Shown here: positions 1 to 9,359 of the stretch, one piece after another
Layout: every line of letters begins with the position of its first letter
How positions within the stretch are numbered: position 1 is the first letter of the stretch
Assembly (NCBI GenBank): GCA_003427395.1
Contig: BFEA01000047.1
Span: forward strand, 2,173,581 to 2,199,456
Length of the DNA stretch: 25,876 nucleotides
Source: Chara braunii
Lineage: Eukaryota; Streptophyta; Charophyceae; Charales; Characeae
Direction: 5' to 3'
The notes under the pieces: model-generated
What the model was told of the DNA's origin: nothing
What the model saw: only the letters and a program-made list of their open reading frames with translations
Database searches by the model: none
Position numbers and translations under genes: made by a program

Positions 1-79
<79 letters not shown>
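1..79. repeat. (CT)n dinucleotide microsatellite
   Basis: The window opens inside an uninterrupted CT array of about 39 units, so its true left end is outside the window. The array ends at 79, where the sequence becomes GC-rich spacer. A second array of similar length lies at 9286-9358, but its flanks are different, so the two arrays are not copies of one larger element. Long CT/GA arrays in plants can be bound by GAGA-binding proteins, but nothing here shows a promoter. Confidence 0.98.
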
Positions 80-81
<2 letters not shown>

Positions 82-1312
82 CCTCCTGCTGCTGCACGTG
101 TGGGACTGCAACTTTCCCTCCTTTAGATCCCCATGTAATGGTTCCTTTAGGCTAGTTATACGCCCAACCGAAACTCGCGGATTCCCCAGGCTCGCCTCGC
201 AGATTTGTTGTCGCCCTTTGCACACCCAAACTTCGTCGCGAGCGTGCTAACTGCGCTGCAAGGTATCGCGACCACGAGGGTAGACACCGCTAGAGCCTAC
301 GCCCAGAAGGTACCATTGTCCGGTCGAACGACAAGGGGCGGCTAGCGGGGCGTGACGACCGAAGAGAAAAAAAAAAAAAACTCGTTGTTTAGGGGCGACC
401 ACGATTACGACTGGAAACATCCCTAGGAAGGTTCAAAGCTCCACAGTTCAGCAGTTGTGCGATGCTTCTCCCGCTTGGGCGGACCAGGTCCGTCCCTTCG
501 GCGAGCTGGAGCTGCTTTTCGAGAACGAGACAGCGGGCGTTGCCTGCCGACAAACCTCCCCCCCCCCGCGGCCTTCGGCCACTCGTTCGTCTCGATCCCA
601 GCGCTGCCCCGTTTCTTTGCCGGTATGCCTGCGCCCTCTCTTATCGTTTCTCTCTCCCTCTCCTTCCTCCCCCCCCCCTCTCTCTCTATCTCTCCCTCCC
701 TTTCTGTTTCTTTCTCTCTGATTCCGCGCCACGCCGCGGAGACCTCCTCGATGGTTGATCTCGAACTGCCCCCCCTTTTTCTTCCGCTCCAGATTCCTCA
801 CGGTTTTCCCCGGCCCAACCCCCTTCCACGACCATTCTTACGAAGGCTGCTTGCCACACCTCCTCGCATTGCCAGGGATCTTCCCGTGAACGCTCCCCCA
901 AGTGCGACTTTCGATCTTCCTGCGAATTTTCACGCTGCCGCCGTCCGCTAGTCAGCTCTCACTCCTCCACCACTCCCCCTTTGTTCTAACTCTCAGACCG
1001 GCTTCGTCTCCTTGGTGATTTTCCCCCTTCTCACAGTCTGCATGCTCGATCACCCTAGGCGCTGGCCTGCTTCGTGCACTCCAGAGTGCCGCGTTCGCTA
1101 TCCGTGCATGCACCTGTTATCGTTCTCGCCTTGAGCAGTTCCCTCCTTATAGATACGTAGCTAGTCGAACGACCTTCTCAAGAGCGCATGTAGACCTTCC
1201 GTAGTAAGAGTCGCCCCTCCCCTCGCGCACTAGCTCGGTGCACTCCTTTCATGACCCCGGGTGTGAGCCCACAACTCTCACAAAGGGCGATCGGTCTGCC
1301 TAAGACCCCCCC
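80..1312. other. Pyrimidine-rich spacer, no supported gene
   Basis: No convincing gene is seen. There is an A-run at 367-380. From about 550 to 1000 the + strand is strongly C/T-rich with long C-runs and CT-rich blocks. All frames in that stretch give low-complexity Pro/Ser/Leu or Arg/Gly/Glu peptides, which is what such composition yields by itself. It could be 5' flank or intron of a gene outside the window, but no splice or start signal stands out. Confidence 0.6.
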
Positions 1313-1690
1313 CCCCTCGGGCGATGGTCACTACCCTCTTCCGACCTTTCTCTCCCCGTCCCCCTCTCTCCCTTCAGTCCACTCGTGTCTTTGCGTGCGC
1401 TACCGAATGTCTCACCTCGTGCGCTCCGAGCATTTCCCCCTTCGGGTGATGGTGACTGCTCTGCTCCCACCTCTCTCTCTTCCTTCAGTCTACTCGTGCT
1501 CTTGCGTGTGCTACCAAATCTCACCTCGTGCGCTCCGAGCACTCCCCTTTCGGGCAATGGTGACTGCTCTGTTCCCACCTCTCTCTCTCTTCCTTTAGTC
1601 TACTCGTGCCCTTGCGTGCACTACCGAATGTCTCACCCCGTTCGCTCCGAGCGCTTCCCCGTGCGCTCTGAGTACTTCCCCCTTAAAAAT
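1313..1690. repeat. Three-copy tandem repeat, period about 108-125 bp
   Basis: The phrase GGGYRATGGTSACT recurs at about 1319, 1444 and 1552. Each occurrence is followed by the same order of blocks: a CT-rich run, 'CAGTCYACTCGTGC', 'CTTGCGTGYGCTACC', then 'TCACCTCGTGCGCTCCGAGC'. Spacings are 125 and 108 bp, so units differ by short indels. The last unit ends in a partial copy near 1690. The unit lengths are not constant multiples of three and give no conserved peptide, so this is a non-coding minisatellite-like array. Confidence 0.85.
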
Positions 1691-3310
1691 CCCCTCTCGT
1701 CTCTCACCCTCTCTCCTTTTATACCCTTCCCCTCTTCCTTCCGCGGCTCAAGCTCCACGCCTCAAGGCGGCGAAGACGAAATTTTTGCCAAAATTTTCTT
1801 CTTCCCACCTCCATTTTCGTTTCCACCTGGTTCCTTCCTTTCGCTCGCGCTCCCTTTTTCGATCATCCTCTCTTCTTAGTCTCCAATAGGATTTTCCGCT
1901 CCCTTTAGCTACAAGATCATTCGCGATAGGTGCGCATAGCCTCCACAACCCGCGCTTCCCGCTCTTCCTCCAATGCGCATCGTATGTTGTCTTTCACTCC
2001 TAGACGCCCCTCTTCATTTCAGCTGCCTTCTGCCTGACCAGCCTTTTTAACCACCACCAAAAAGATCGGGGTGCGCGCCCCCTCTTTTCGTTCGGTTTCC
2101 CAGATTCCACGAGGATGCCCTTCGTCCACTCGTCCTTTGACTCTTCTCTCTCCCCGTTCCTCAACTCTTAAACCGAGCCTCCTAGCTTATATGTGTTTTC
2201 CTCCCCACTCGCGTCGTTTCAGCTTCCCTCCTTGCAATTGACCTCCCCGCGGTTATCAAGAAGATCAGAGTGAATGCTCTCCTCCTCAGTTCGCTTATTC
2301 AAATGTATGTCCCTCCATCCGCGCTTTCTTGCCAACCCTGGTCCCTGCGTGATTTTTTGCACCCTCGATTGTTCTTCCCCTTTTGCTCTCACTGCGACTG
2401 ATTGATTGGACCACCGACCGTTTGTGCCAATCGACCATGTCGGACCTTCACACCACGACGATCATTTCAAAGCCGATTTCTCATTATGACCCCGTCGTTT
2501 CGAAACCGATTCCCCCCCCAGTCATCATCATAGTTCGGCGAAGGTGCCGACCCATCTCAGTAGGCAATCCACCTTGGTCAGTGAACCCATCGGCATACTG
2601 GAATCAACTGTCCCGGAGCTTCGCCAAACCAACCAATTCCACCACATTTTGACTTGCGATTTTGTCATATACCAGCGCATGGAGTGAAGCCCGTTACTCG
2701 CCTTTCCATCTCGTAGCCCCACACCCCGGCCCAATCAAGGTTCCGCTATTCATTCATGGTGACCCATGATTAGCTCAAAGCCAAGGTATGCGTTCGTTCT
2801 CGACTTCTTCCTTCTTAAAACTTCAGTGGCTTGGCTCAACGTTCACCACCTTTTCCCCTCTCTGAACACTGCCCCGAAACTTCGTCCTTTCCATCCGCTT
2901 TCGACCCCGCTTGAGACATTGCTTAGGTCGTCGCTTTCGTTTCCTCAGAGGTTAGTGTGAAGAGCAATAAAACCCGAGTACTTCCTCAAACTCTTCAGTC
3001 GCATGCAATCGCTAACAAAAAAAACACGAAAAATAAAAAAGTTACAAAAAAACTCTTTTTGTTTGGCGAAAGGGAGTTCGCGGCTAGTAGACAACCACCT
3101 GACAACCAGCCCACACCCCAATTTTCATCGTCCCCGACGAGCTCTCCCATAGTTGTTTTCCCAATTAATGACACCCCGTTGCTCCCTTCCCTTGACTATG
3201 ACACATGGTCTGTGATATCCCTTTGTATCCTTCCTCACGAAACACCCCCTCTTTCCCACAACCTCGACCATTCCCCTCATCCGGCTATTCCACACGCTTC
3301 GTGATATGTT
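1691..3310. other. Spacer without a recognisable gene
   Basis: This stretch is pyrimidine-rich to about 2400, then mixed. Short open frames occur on both strands (for example a + frame at 2383-2652), but none shows a family motif, a convincing start or splice sites. An A-rich patch lies at about 3010-3060. Nothing else can be supported. Confidence 0.55.
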
Positions 3311-3880
3311 GTCGAGCGCATCGGCTCCTGCCTTTTTGGCAAAGGCGAGAACCCTCCCGACCATGTCACACAAGAGTTAAACGAAACATAACAGAGACAA
3401 CTCGGGAACGATGCATAATAATCCCGCGAGCCGCCGAGATGACCGCGGTAACGTCGTCCCTTCGCCGCTCTATCCGGGTGCGCCAACTATACATCCCCCG
3501 GTCCCCTACGACAGGATAGGTTCTCGCAGGGCACAAACTTTCCTTCCCTAAGGGGCTGTCACCACCCTTAGGGGTGTATCCCTACCGAGCTACTGACCCA
3601 CGTGCGAAAGCTTTTAGATGCAATTGCAGAGGTAGGTCAGTCGAGGGCGTTTGCTCGTTCGTTGTAGTATGGATACGCTTGGTTAATGCCAAGTGAACCC
3701 GAATGCTGTCCGTTCCTAGGGCGTTGATCTCCTGGGTACGGAGCAAACGTCGGTCGACTAGGACGGTCTCAACCAAGCGTGAAACCCAACATTAATCCTA
3801 GTCCCTTTTACACACAATCAAAAGAAAGTTGTAACAACCATACATAATTACATTGAAAGGAATCGACCGTAGTCGATAGG
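3311..3880. repeat. Dispersed ~560 bp repeat, copy 1 (LTR-like, diverged)
   Basis: This segment aligns over its whole length, in the same orientation, with 22388-22942. Shared blocks in the same order include 'GTCGAGCRCATCGG', 'AATCCCGCGARCCG', 'CGTCGTCCCTTCG', 'CCGGGTGCGCCAAC', 'ACGACAGGATAGGTTC', 'TGTCACCACCCTTAGGGG', 'GAGGTAGGTCAGTCGAGG', 'TCTCAACCAAG' and 'CATAATTACAT'. The copies differ by many substitutions and small indels, so the duplication is old. Neither copy has a conserved open frame. Read on the minus strand, the TG-starting AT-rich part followed by a TTGGCGCACCCGG block recalls a retroelement LTR followed by a primer-binding site. No clean TG...CA ends or target duplication were found, so LTR is only an inference. 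Confidence 0.8.
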
Positions 3881-4016
3881 AAGCCTAATAGGGCAGCATT
3901 GCTGAGCTTCATGTTATATTACATGTTCAATCGCTTGGGCTTCAAGGATTATCTTTGCGTGCCTGTGTCCTTTTGAAAACTTTTTCCCACTACCTATCAC
4001 CCGCCTTTCGTTTGCC

Positions 4017-4165
4017 CTCTCGACTTTGTCCTCCTCAGTGTGCGTCTACTCTTCTCTTCTCTGCCCTCTCCTTCTGCTTGGTCTTCTTCTTCTTCATCTT
4101 CCCCTCCTCCTTCTTCTTTTCCTTTTCTTTTCTGTTTTTTCTTTTTCTTTTTCTTTTTGGGGAAA
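4017..4165 (+). repeat. Polypyrimidine (T/C-rich) tract
   Basis: About 150 bp of nearly pure C and T, grading from CT-rich into TTTTTC repeats, ending at GGGGAAACAG (about 4158-4168). It may be simple low-complexity DNA or the polypyrimidine region of an intron, because candidate exons follow at 4341 and 4521. The ending in CAG would be compatible with a 3' splice site, but no exon can be read right after it. Confidence 0.7.
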
Positions 4166-4340
4166 CAGTGGCTGTGACACACTTTTAGTTTGACATAGGG
4201 AAGAAAAGACAAAGTGGCGCTGGTGTCATGGTGTGAGTTTAGAAAAAATATGCAAGTTTAGGGGGGGTCTCAAACTGCGCCAGTCATTACCCGCAGTGGC
4301 GCTTGGCAGATTTAGGTTCGCCTTTTTTGCTCCATTTCAG

Positions 4341-4385
4341 GAACTGCTAAAGTTGCCTATTCTGAACGTCCTGCGTGACTCCAAT
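4341..4385 (+). CDS. Candidate internal exon of an unrecognised gene (partial)
   Basis: A good 3' splice consensus (T-rich tract then TTTCAG at 4335-4340) precedes a 15-codon open stretch reading ELLKLPILNVLRDSN. It is followed by a GT at 4386 (AAT|GTACTT, a weak donor). In this phase (0) it would join the next candidate exon at 4521 across a 135 bp intron. What is seen is one acceptor-like site, an open phase and a phase match. That it is a gene is inference. No family was recognised, and the short length makes chance possible. Confidence 0.22.
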
Positions 4386-4520
4386 GTACTTGCCCCTTTC
4401 TTTTTTCTTCCTCCTTGATAGATTGCTCCCTGTACTAACTCTGCTCGGTCCCTTCCCCTTCATCCTGGTACCTTTCGGCATTAATGCATAGTGATGGTTT
4501 TCACTTCTCTCTATTCCTAG

Positions 4521-4679
4521 TATAAAAATGAAGTGGTTGAACCTCATTATGTGGGCTATGGGTCTTCTCATTTTCTGGCTTCGAGTCCTTTGTATACAGA
4601 GGGGACCCTGCAAGCATATGTGCCTCACAAACTTAGAGGGATTCATGTTGTCCCCTGCCCCAACAGTGGTAGTCAATGA
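4521..4679 (+). CDS. Candidate exon encoding an unrecognised conserved-looking peptide (partial)
   Basis: Immediately after a strong 3' splice-site sequence (pyrimidine run, then CTATTCCTAG ending at 4520) a frame opens for 52 codons and stops at TGA 4677-4679. It contains YKNEVVEPHYVGYGSSHFLA, SPLYTEGTLQAYVPHKLRGI and HVVPCPNSGSQ, a balanced globular-protein composition unlike the low-complexity frames around it. The in-frame codon just upstream is TAG, overlapping the acceptor itself, as expected at a real exon edge. A GTAGTC donor at 4669 and a TTTCAG acceptor ending at 4728 could define a 70 bp intron before the stop. A further open + frame at 4751-4930 could be downstream coding but is less convincing. 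The protein family was not recognised. Confidence 0.35.
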   Translation, partial: YKNEVVEPHYVGYGSSHFLASSPLYTEGTLQAYVPHKLRGIHVVPCPNSGSQ

Positions 4680-5029
4680 TCATGTTTTGTCCTACCCTTG
4701 AAAATAATTTTCTCTGCAATGATTTCAGAGGTACAGGGGTTCTTTTCTTTTTTTTTTTTGAACAAGCTGGGGTAGTGTTAGGGGTGCTGATAAGAGAAGG
4801 CACTGGGTTTCTAATGGCACCCCCAACCAAGGTAGTTCTTCCCCTGGCTAGGCAGGGCGCTGGCATTGGTACCGTCAAAGGTGGGCTCGAAGGGGATTCC
4901 AGGTGCTGTGAGAGCAATCCACCCCTCTAAAGTGTGAGTCTGCCCTCAAAATTCGTCGAATGTCAGCTCCGAGGGAAGGCCGTGTTGCCTCTTCTATCTC
5001 CCTATGGGTGGCCGAAGGACAAGAGGAAA

Positions 5030-5075
5030 GCTCTTTCCTTGCGTAAGGCCTCTATCCTGGTGGTGGTAAGAGAAA
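5030..5075 (-). repeat. Box-SINE 3'-region fragment
   Basis: On the minus strand it reads TCTCTTACCACCACCAGGAT followed by AGAGGCCTTACGCAAGG. The same block lies between the hairpin box and the A-tail of the element at 18457-18690 (there AGAGGTCTTGCACAAGGG). The hairpin box itself is absent, so this is a short 3' fragment. A T-run followed by a G-run (5092-5109) lies close by. Confidence 0.6.
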
Positions 5076-5364
5076 ACTCAACTGCAGAATCTTTTTTTTT
5101 GGGGGGGGGAATAACTGCAGAATGAATTGATTCAATGCTGAAACCCCCAAACGGACTTCGCCTCCTTTTTGCGGCCACGGCATGTGCCATCGCCAGCACT
5201 GATGAGTGAGTGGCACATGGCTGCCGAGGCAAGACGGTTTTTTTTCCTTTTTTCCCAAAAAACGGGCCGCGGTCTTGAGATAATCATCATTGAACTGACC
5301 CTACCCAGGTGATTCACGAGGGGGAATAATAATGATCACGGACCTCGATTCACTATTCACTACA

Positions 5365-5625
5365 TGCACACAAGACAAAATGGCGATGTATCTTTGCATT
5401 TCTAGCGGACGATTCATTCCATTCTCATTTTGCACATCTGGTGACTAGTGGAGCCAGGCCCCATACTCTGTTCATCTAGGTTTTTCTCTCATTTTGCACA
5501 TTTGGTGACTAGTGCAGCGAGAGGAGGCCCCATATTCTCTTCATCCAGCTTTTTCTGGACTCGAACCTCCGTCTGTATTCCCGGGTGTACCTACTGACCT
5601 CGACTCATTGGTTTGGAGGTCCCGT
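5365..5625 (-). mobile_element. tRNA-derived SINE, minus strand, with internal tandem duplication
   Basis: Read on the minus strand, a Pol III B box that matches the consensus exactly (GGTTCGAGTCC, complement of 5557-5567) follows an A-box-like GAGGTCAGTAGG (complement of 5590-5601). Spacing is about 34 nt, a little shorter than in a tRNA. The body continues to lower coordinates and ends in AAAGATACATCGCCATTTTG / TCTTG. Its 3' part is shared with 11190-11275 (GGGGCCTGGCTCCAC ... CGCCATATTTTTTGTCTT), so it is a repeated element. There is no long A-tail. An internal unit is duplicated (see 5424-5556). SINEs of this type are non-coding and are mobilised by LINE enzymes. Confidence 0.7.
5424..5556. 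repeat. Tandem duplication (64 and 69 bp units) inside the minus-strand SINE
   Basis: CTCATTTTGCACATYTGGTG starts at 5424 and again at 5488, and both units run on through ACTAGTGSAGC, AGGCCCCATA and TTCATCYAG to TTTTTCT. The second unit carries a ~5 bp insertion (GAGAG). The duplicated segment is the part of the SINE body next to the tRNA head. Confidence 0.9.
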
Positions 5626-5828
5626 CCGTTTTCAGTTTTTCTGCCTGTGGAGGGCTGAAAAGGCAAGATGACGGGCCTCACCAAATGTAAAAAAGACAAG
5701 AACTATGGCGGGTGTACCATTGTAAGATGTATTCCCATCTTGCACACTAAGGACGTGATTGACGCCAGATGCAGCCAGCTTCGGCTTTTTTTTTCCTTTT
5801 TTTTTGGAAGGAAAAGCGGACCGACCAT

Positions 5829-6098
5829 AGAGAGTTGGTAAGAGCGTCGGCTTGTAGTATTTCATCCAGTTGCTCTGATCTATTTGTTCGACACATTCGG
5901 AGGGGAGGCACAGTGACTGGCCCATCGAAGAAGCTCGGTCCTGAAGCTACGGGCTGACCCCTGGCCAGTATTGCCTACCTGCTGCACCAGGTATCACACC
6001 TGCTGGTGGGTGCAGCTCCCGCATGTTCCCTCGTTGGAGGCTTGAGCACGGATGTGCCTGCTAGGGGGTTCCCTGTAATAGGATAATGACAATAAAAA
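5829..6098 (+). mobile_element. tRNA-derived SINE with A-tail, plus strand
   Basis: A tRNA-like D-arm/A box (TAGAGAGTTGGTAAGAGC at 5829) is followed by a degenerate B-box-like TTTGTTCGACACA (about 5884-5895). A body and ACAATAAAAAAAA at about 6090-6098 follow. The blocks CGGAGGGGAGGCAC and ACCCCTGGCCAGTAT correspond to GAGGGGAGGCAC and TCCCCTGGCCGGTAT in the SINE at 12652-13167. The two are therefore probably members of one family. No clear target-site duplication was found. Confidence 0.6.
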
Positions 6099-6173
6099 AA
6101 AGGCCTGGAAGGCCGTCCTGTCCAGATTCGACAGGTAATCGAATTGGTTGGGCTTAAAGAATTAGCCTTTGCA

Positions 6174-6274
6174 AAAAGAAAAAAGAAGAAAGAAAGAAAA
6201 AAACTACTAGGGGGCGCGGGAGCGCTTCGTGGAAGCGCTGCGTTACCGATGATACCGCCGTACGGAAACGGCGG
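6174..6274. repeat. A/G-rich tract followed by two adjacent perfect hairpins
   Basis: An A/G tract (6174-6207) precedes AGCGCTTC-GTG-GAAGCGCT (6221-6239, 8 bp perfect stem, 3 nt loop). About 15 bp further on lies CCGCCGT-acggaa-ACGGCGG (6255-6274, 7 bp perfect stem). The surroundings are locally GC-rich. Back-to-back short hairpins could be an element terminus, but no partner copy was found in the window. Confidence 0.75.
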
Positions 6275-8052
6275 CGCTCTGCGTCGGCAGCAAGGCGCGG
6301 GTTACGGGGCGTGGGACGGAGCTATGGAGTACTAGGTACTCCTGAGGTTCGGCCATCTCCCTCAGCCTCGACAAGGGGCTGTGTCTCCCTGTGGAATACC
6401 AGGGAGCAGGCCCAGCAGGGTGGTTCCAAATCCCTCTACAACCTTCAAGGCTCAAATTTCAGGCTATTGCAACCTCTGTATGAACCCCGTTTTTGGGAAA
6501 TATACATGACCAACGGCACGAAGAAGGGAGAGTGAGTCCAGTGCACGGCGAATGGTGAGTCAGACAGCGGCACTTCCGGGAGCAGTGGGAGGGCAACTGG
6601 CAGTGGTGGGACTGTTGTTGTGAGGAGCACAAGCCAAGTACTAGCGACTACCTCAACCGGGAGCGTGAAGACTTGAAGTGTGAGAAGACCTGAAGCTCTA
6701 CAGGACGACGTCACCTTTGGGAAGTGGGAGTTTCACTGGTGGCCGTGGGAGCGTTTCCAGTAGTGCAAAGGGAGCAGAGCATTAGTCTTGACCGGAGGTC
6801 ACGATGACACGTAGAGACGTTCACTTTATCTACCTTTCCCTGCTTTAGGTATACCGGCTCCTCCTTATCTGAGCCGTTTCTTTGTTCCTTTGAAAGTGGA
6901 ACTATCTTCCCTTCTTTAAGCCATCTGTGCCACTCTCAAGGACTTCGAACCTAATCTTGGCCGCTCTTCTCGTTTTCAACGGCCTGTATTCAGTCCCTTT
7001 CCGTGGCTGGATTCACCCCTTTTTCCTCTCACAAACATGGTAGGCCCAGAACTTGCCTATTACTAGGCTATTAGTATTGCATCGGCTCCTCAGAATTCTT
7101 AATCCTGGATAACTCCGACCGCTGCCCACTCACTGATTGCACGCGCTGTTGCTCATCTCTCGTCCTCACCTGTTGACGTCAATACTCTGGTTTGTTTGCA
7201 CGCAGCATTTAGCACGAATAAACAAGGGATTTAGCATCTTCGATTTTCTACGGTCCACAGGCTGAGCTCTTGGCAATTTGCATCTAACCGAATTCATAGG
7301 CCTGTTTTCTATTTCTCCTCTAGCTTGGTCTGTAGTGTAGATTTCTTTGCGTTTTGCATCTGACCGGATTTGCAGACCAGATCCCTGTTCCCCTCTATCT
7401 CTAGGCTCTAGTTGTACCACGCTTGCTAGCACACACCTCTCCGTTGAAGGAACGAAATATTTGTCGGAGGTTGGCTGTAAACTTAGATTGTTGGTGTTCT
7501 TTCCTTTGCTTGGTTGCCTCTAGTTTGCAACACACCTGATAGTTCCTTGCTAAGTTCTTCTCCTTTGGTATCTATACTAGGCTTGTCCGTCGCAGGCAAC
7601 GAAACGACTGGAGGTAGTGGGAGACCTACTAGTGGTTGTGGCAGCGTAGCTAAGCTACTTAGGGCACGACCGGTTAGCATTTAGCTGATAAAAGACCAAA
7701 TCTGGGTTGTACCCATTGAGATCTAGAGTACCTGGAATACGGTACTCCCTACAGAGTCTCAAGGGTACAAAGTGGGAAACCTCGTCATGACAACCCAGAC
7801 TCCACACGGCTATTAGCTGGTCCGACAGGCCTTGTGATGCCCAACCTCACGCCCAGCGCGACTTCCTGATCGGAGTGGGATGGGGGCCCGAAAGTGCAAA
7901 AAGGGGGTGTGCCAAGGATTTTAGGAAAGTGGGGGTGGAATCCCAGGTCGGAACTGAGATCTCAGGTGGCAAGCTTAGGGACAATAGTGTAAGATGGTAC
8001 GCGAAGAGCGTATCTGGCATTTCATCCTTCGGGGATGGGATTATCATCTCTG
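6275..8052. other. No supported gene
   Basis: Only short open frames on both strands are seen, with no family signature. A possible acceptor (CCCTGCTTTAG ending at about 6848) is followed by about 34 open codons, but composition and length do not carry it. Two loosely similar blocks starting TTTGCATCTRACCGRATT occur at about 7277 and 7356, suggesting an old ~80 bp duplication. Confidence 0.5.
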
Positions 8053-8619
8053 TCAGTTGCGTCGCCGCGGTCGGTCCCTTTTCTGGTGGACAAGTGGGAC
8101 ACCATGGTTGTCATGTTGTTCGAACAGTTGTCGGCGCTGCTCATAACAAGCTTCGGAATCCGACGAGGCTGGCCTTAAGCAGAAGCTGTGTAATCGCCGC
8201 TCAGCTTTGGTTCGGGTTCGTCGGATAAATCCCGAAGCCCGATACGCTTGGTACCACTGACACACTTCGCACAATGTGCAGGGCCAATAGCGAGCTATAG
8301 AATTCCACGGTACCACTGTGAGCTGGTGATATGGAAGGAGGAGATGGAAGGGAGGGAAACTGATATTAATAACAACGAAGCCCGAAGATATGTAATATTG
8401 AGTGTTGTTAGTATTCGAATAGTCTAGGCCCCTAGGATCGCTAGATATGGTCCAGTGAAAATCCCCCGCACACAGTCGGTCGTTCTCCGTCAGACAGGGG
8501 AATTCCGGGTTTCTCAAGTTTCCCCCCCGTTTGAGATGTTCACCCTCCCAGTATTCGCGATACTCTGGGTCACTCAAGCTCTCACGATCGGTGATCCAAA
8601 AGGGAGTTTCTACAGCCAT
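8053..8619 (-). CDS. Unrecognised 188-codon ORF (hypothetical)
   Basis: An ATG at 8619 opens a frame to TGA at 8053. The N-terminal third is hydrophilic and mixed in composition (for example DRESLSDPEYREYWEGEHLK), the middle is aromatic/hydrophobic, and the C-terminal third is Arg-, Gln- and Cys-containing and basic, ending RDRPRRRN. No signal peptide, clear membrane segment or family motif was recognised. A frame this long is uncommon by chance in this window. However, the + strand also has open frames across parts of it (7875-8228, 8455-8847), so composition may keep several frames open. It may be an exon, a decayed transposon ORF or chance. No introns, promoter or poly(A) signal could be tied to it. 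Confidence 0.28.
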   Translation of the reverse strand: MAVETPFWITDRESLSDPEYREYWEGEHLKRGGNLRNPEFPCLTENDRLCAGDFHWTISSDPRGLDYSNTNNTQYYISSGFVVINISFPPFHLLLPYHQLTVVPWNSIARYWPCTLCEVCQWYQAYRASGFIRRTRTKAERRLHSFCLRPASSDSEACYEQRRQLFEQHDNHGVPLVHQKRDRPRRRN

Positions 8620-8894
8620 ATCCGACTAGTGAACTCGGTCTCCCACATCCCTTATAGTGAGCCAGGATCGAGATCGACTCATGCAGACGCGCGCGTATGC
8701 TGCGACTTGGTTTTCTCGAAATCGCGGTCATACGCAAGCGTGCACATGAACGAAAGTGGATCAGACTCGGGTTTCTCGTGTCAATATATCGATTGTGTCC
8801 CACCTGCATGCAACTATCCTACCCATACTATTTCGGGTGAGATCTAGTTATTACATTCACATCCATGTCGATCATGTGACGAAGGGAAAGAGAA

Positions 8895-8917
8895 GGGGGG
8901 GGGGGGGGCAATTGCCC
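8895..8917. repeat. Poly(G) run ending in a 12 bp palindrome
   Basis: Fourteen G in a row (8895-8908) run directly into the perfect palindrome GGGCAATTGCCC (8906-8917). Other mononucleotide G/C runs in the window are at 5101-5109, 11133-11143, about 11313-11322, 18727-18737 and about 20200-20213. This suggests slippage-prone DNA. Confidence 0.85.
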
Positions 8918-9284
8918 TGGCATCGAGGGCCGACACATCACAACATTCTCGGTGTTCTGATGACGATAAAAAACGAACGATTAAACCCAAACATTCATAG
9001 CGAGTGTCTTTAATCAGAACCGGGATTATTGCACGACGCAGACGGATACACGAAAGTGACGAAATTTGAATTAAGCAAGTATCACAGAACAAGATTAAAA
9101 ATCCGAAAAGATCACTCGAAAAGAGTTCGCATCCATTCCATGCATACATACGATGCAAAAAATGACAAAGAAAACCTGAAATAATTTACAAGGAAAGTCC
9201 GAGAGTGCCTCAACAAGATCGGCCAAAGTAGAAGTCAAAATTATACAGATAATTGGAAGAAGAGACCTCATCCCACACATACCT

Positions 9285-9285
<1 letters not shown>

Positions 9286-9358
<73 letters not shown>
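9286..9358. repeat. (CT)n dinucleotide microsatellite
   Basis: Seventy-three uninterrupted bases of CT. The flanks (CATACCTG before, CGACTCTACACTCC after) do not match those of the array at 1-79. Confidence 0.98.

Positions 9359-9359
<1 letters not shown>

Noticed and set aside
457-951. 164-codon + ORF in the C/T-rich segment
   Set aside because: Pro/Ser/Leu low complexity forced by composition; the other two + frames and the minus strand are also open there.
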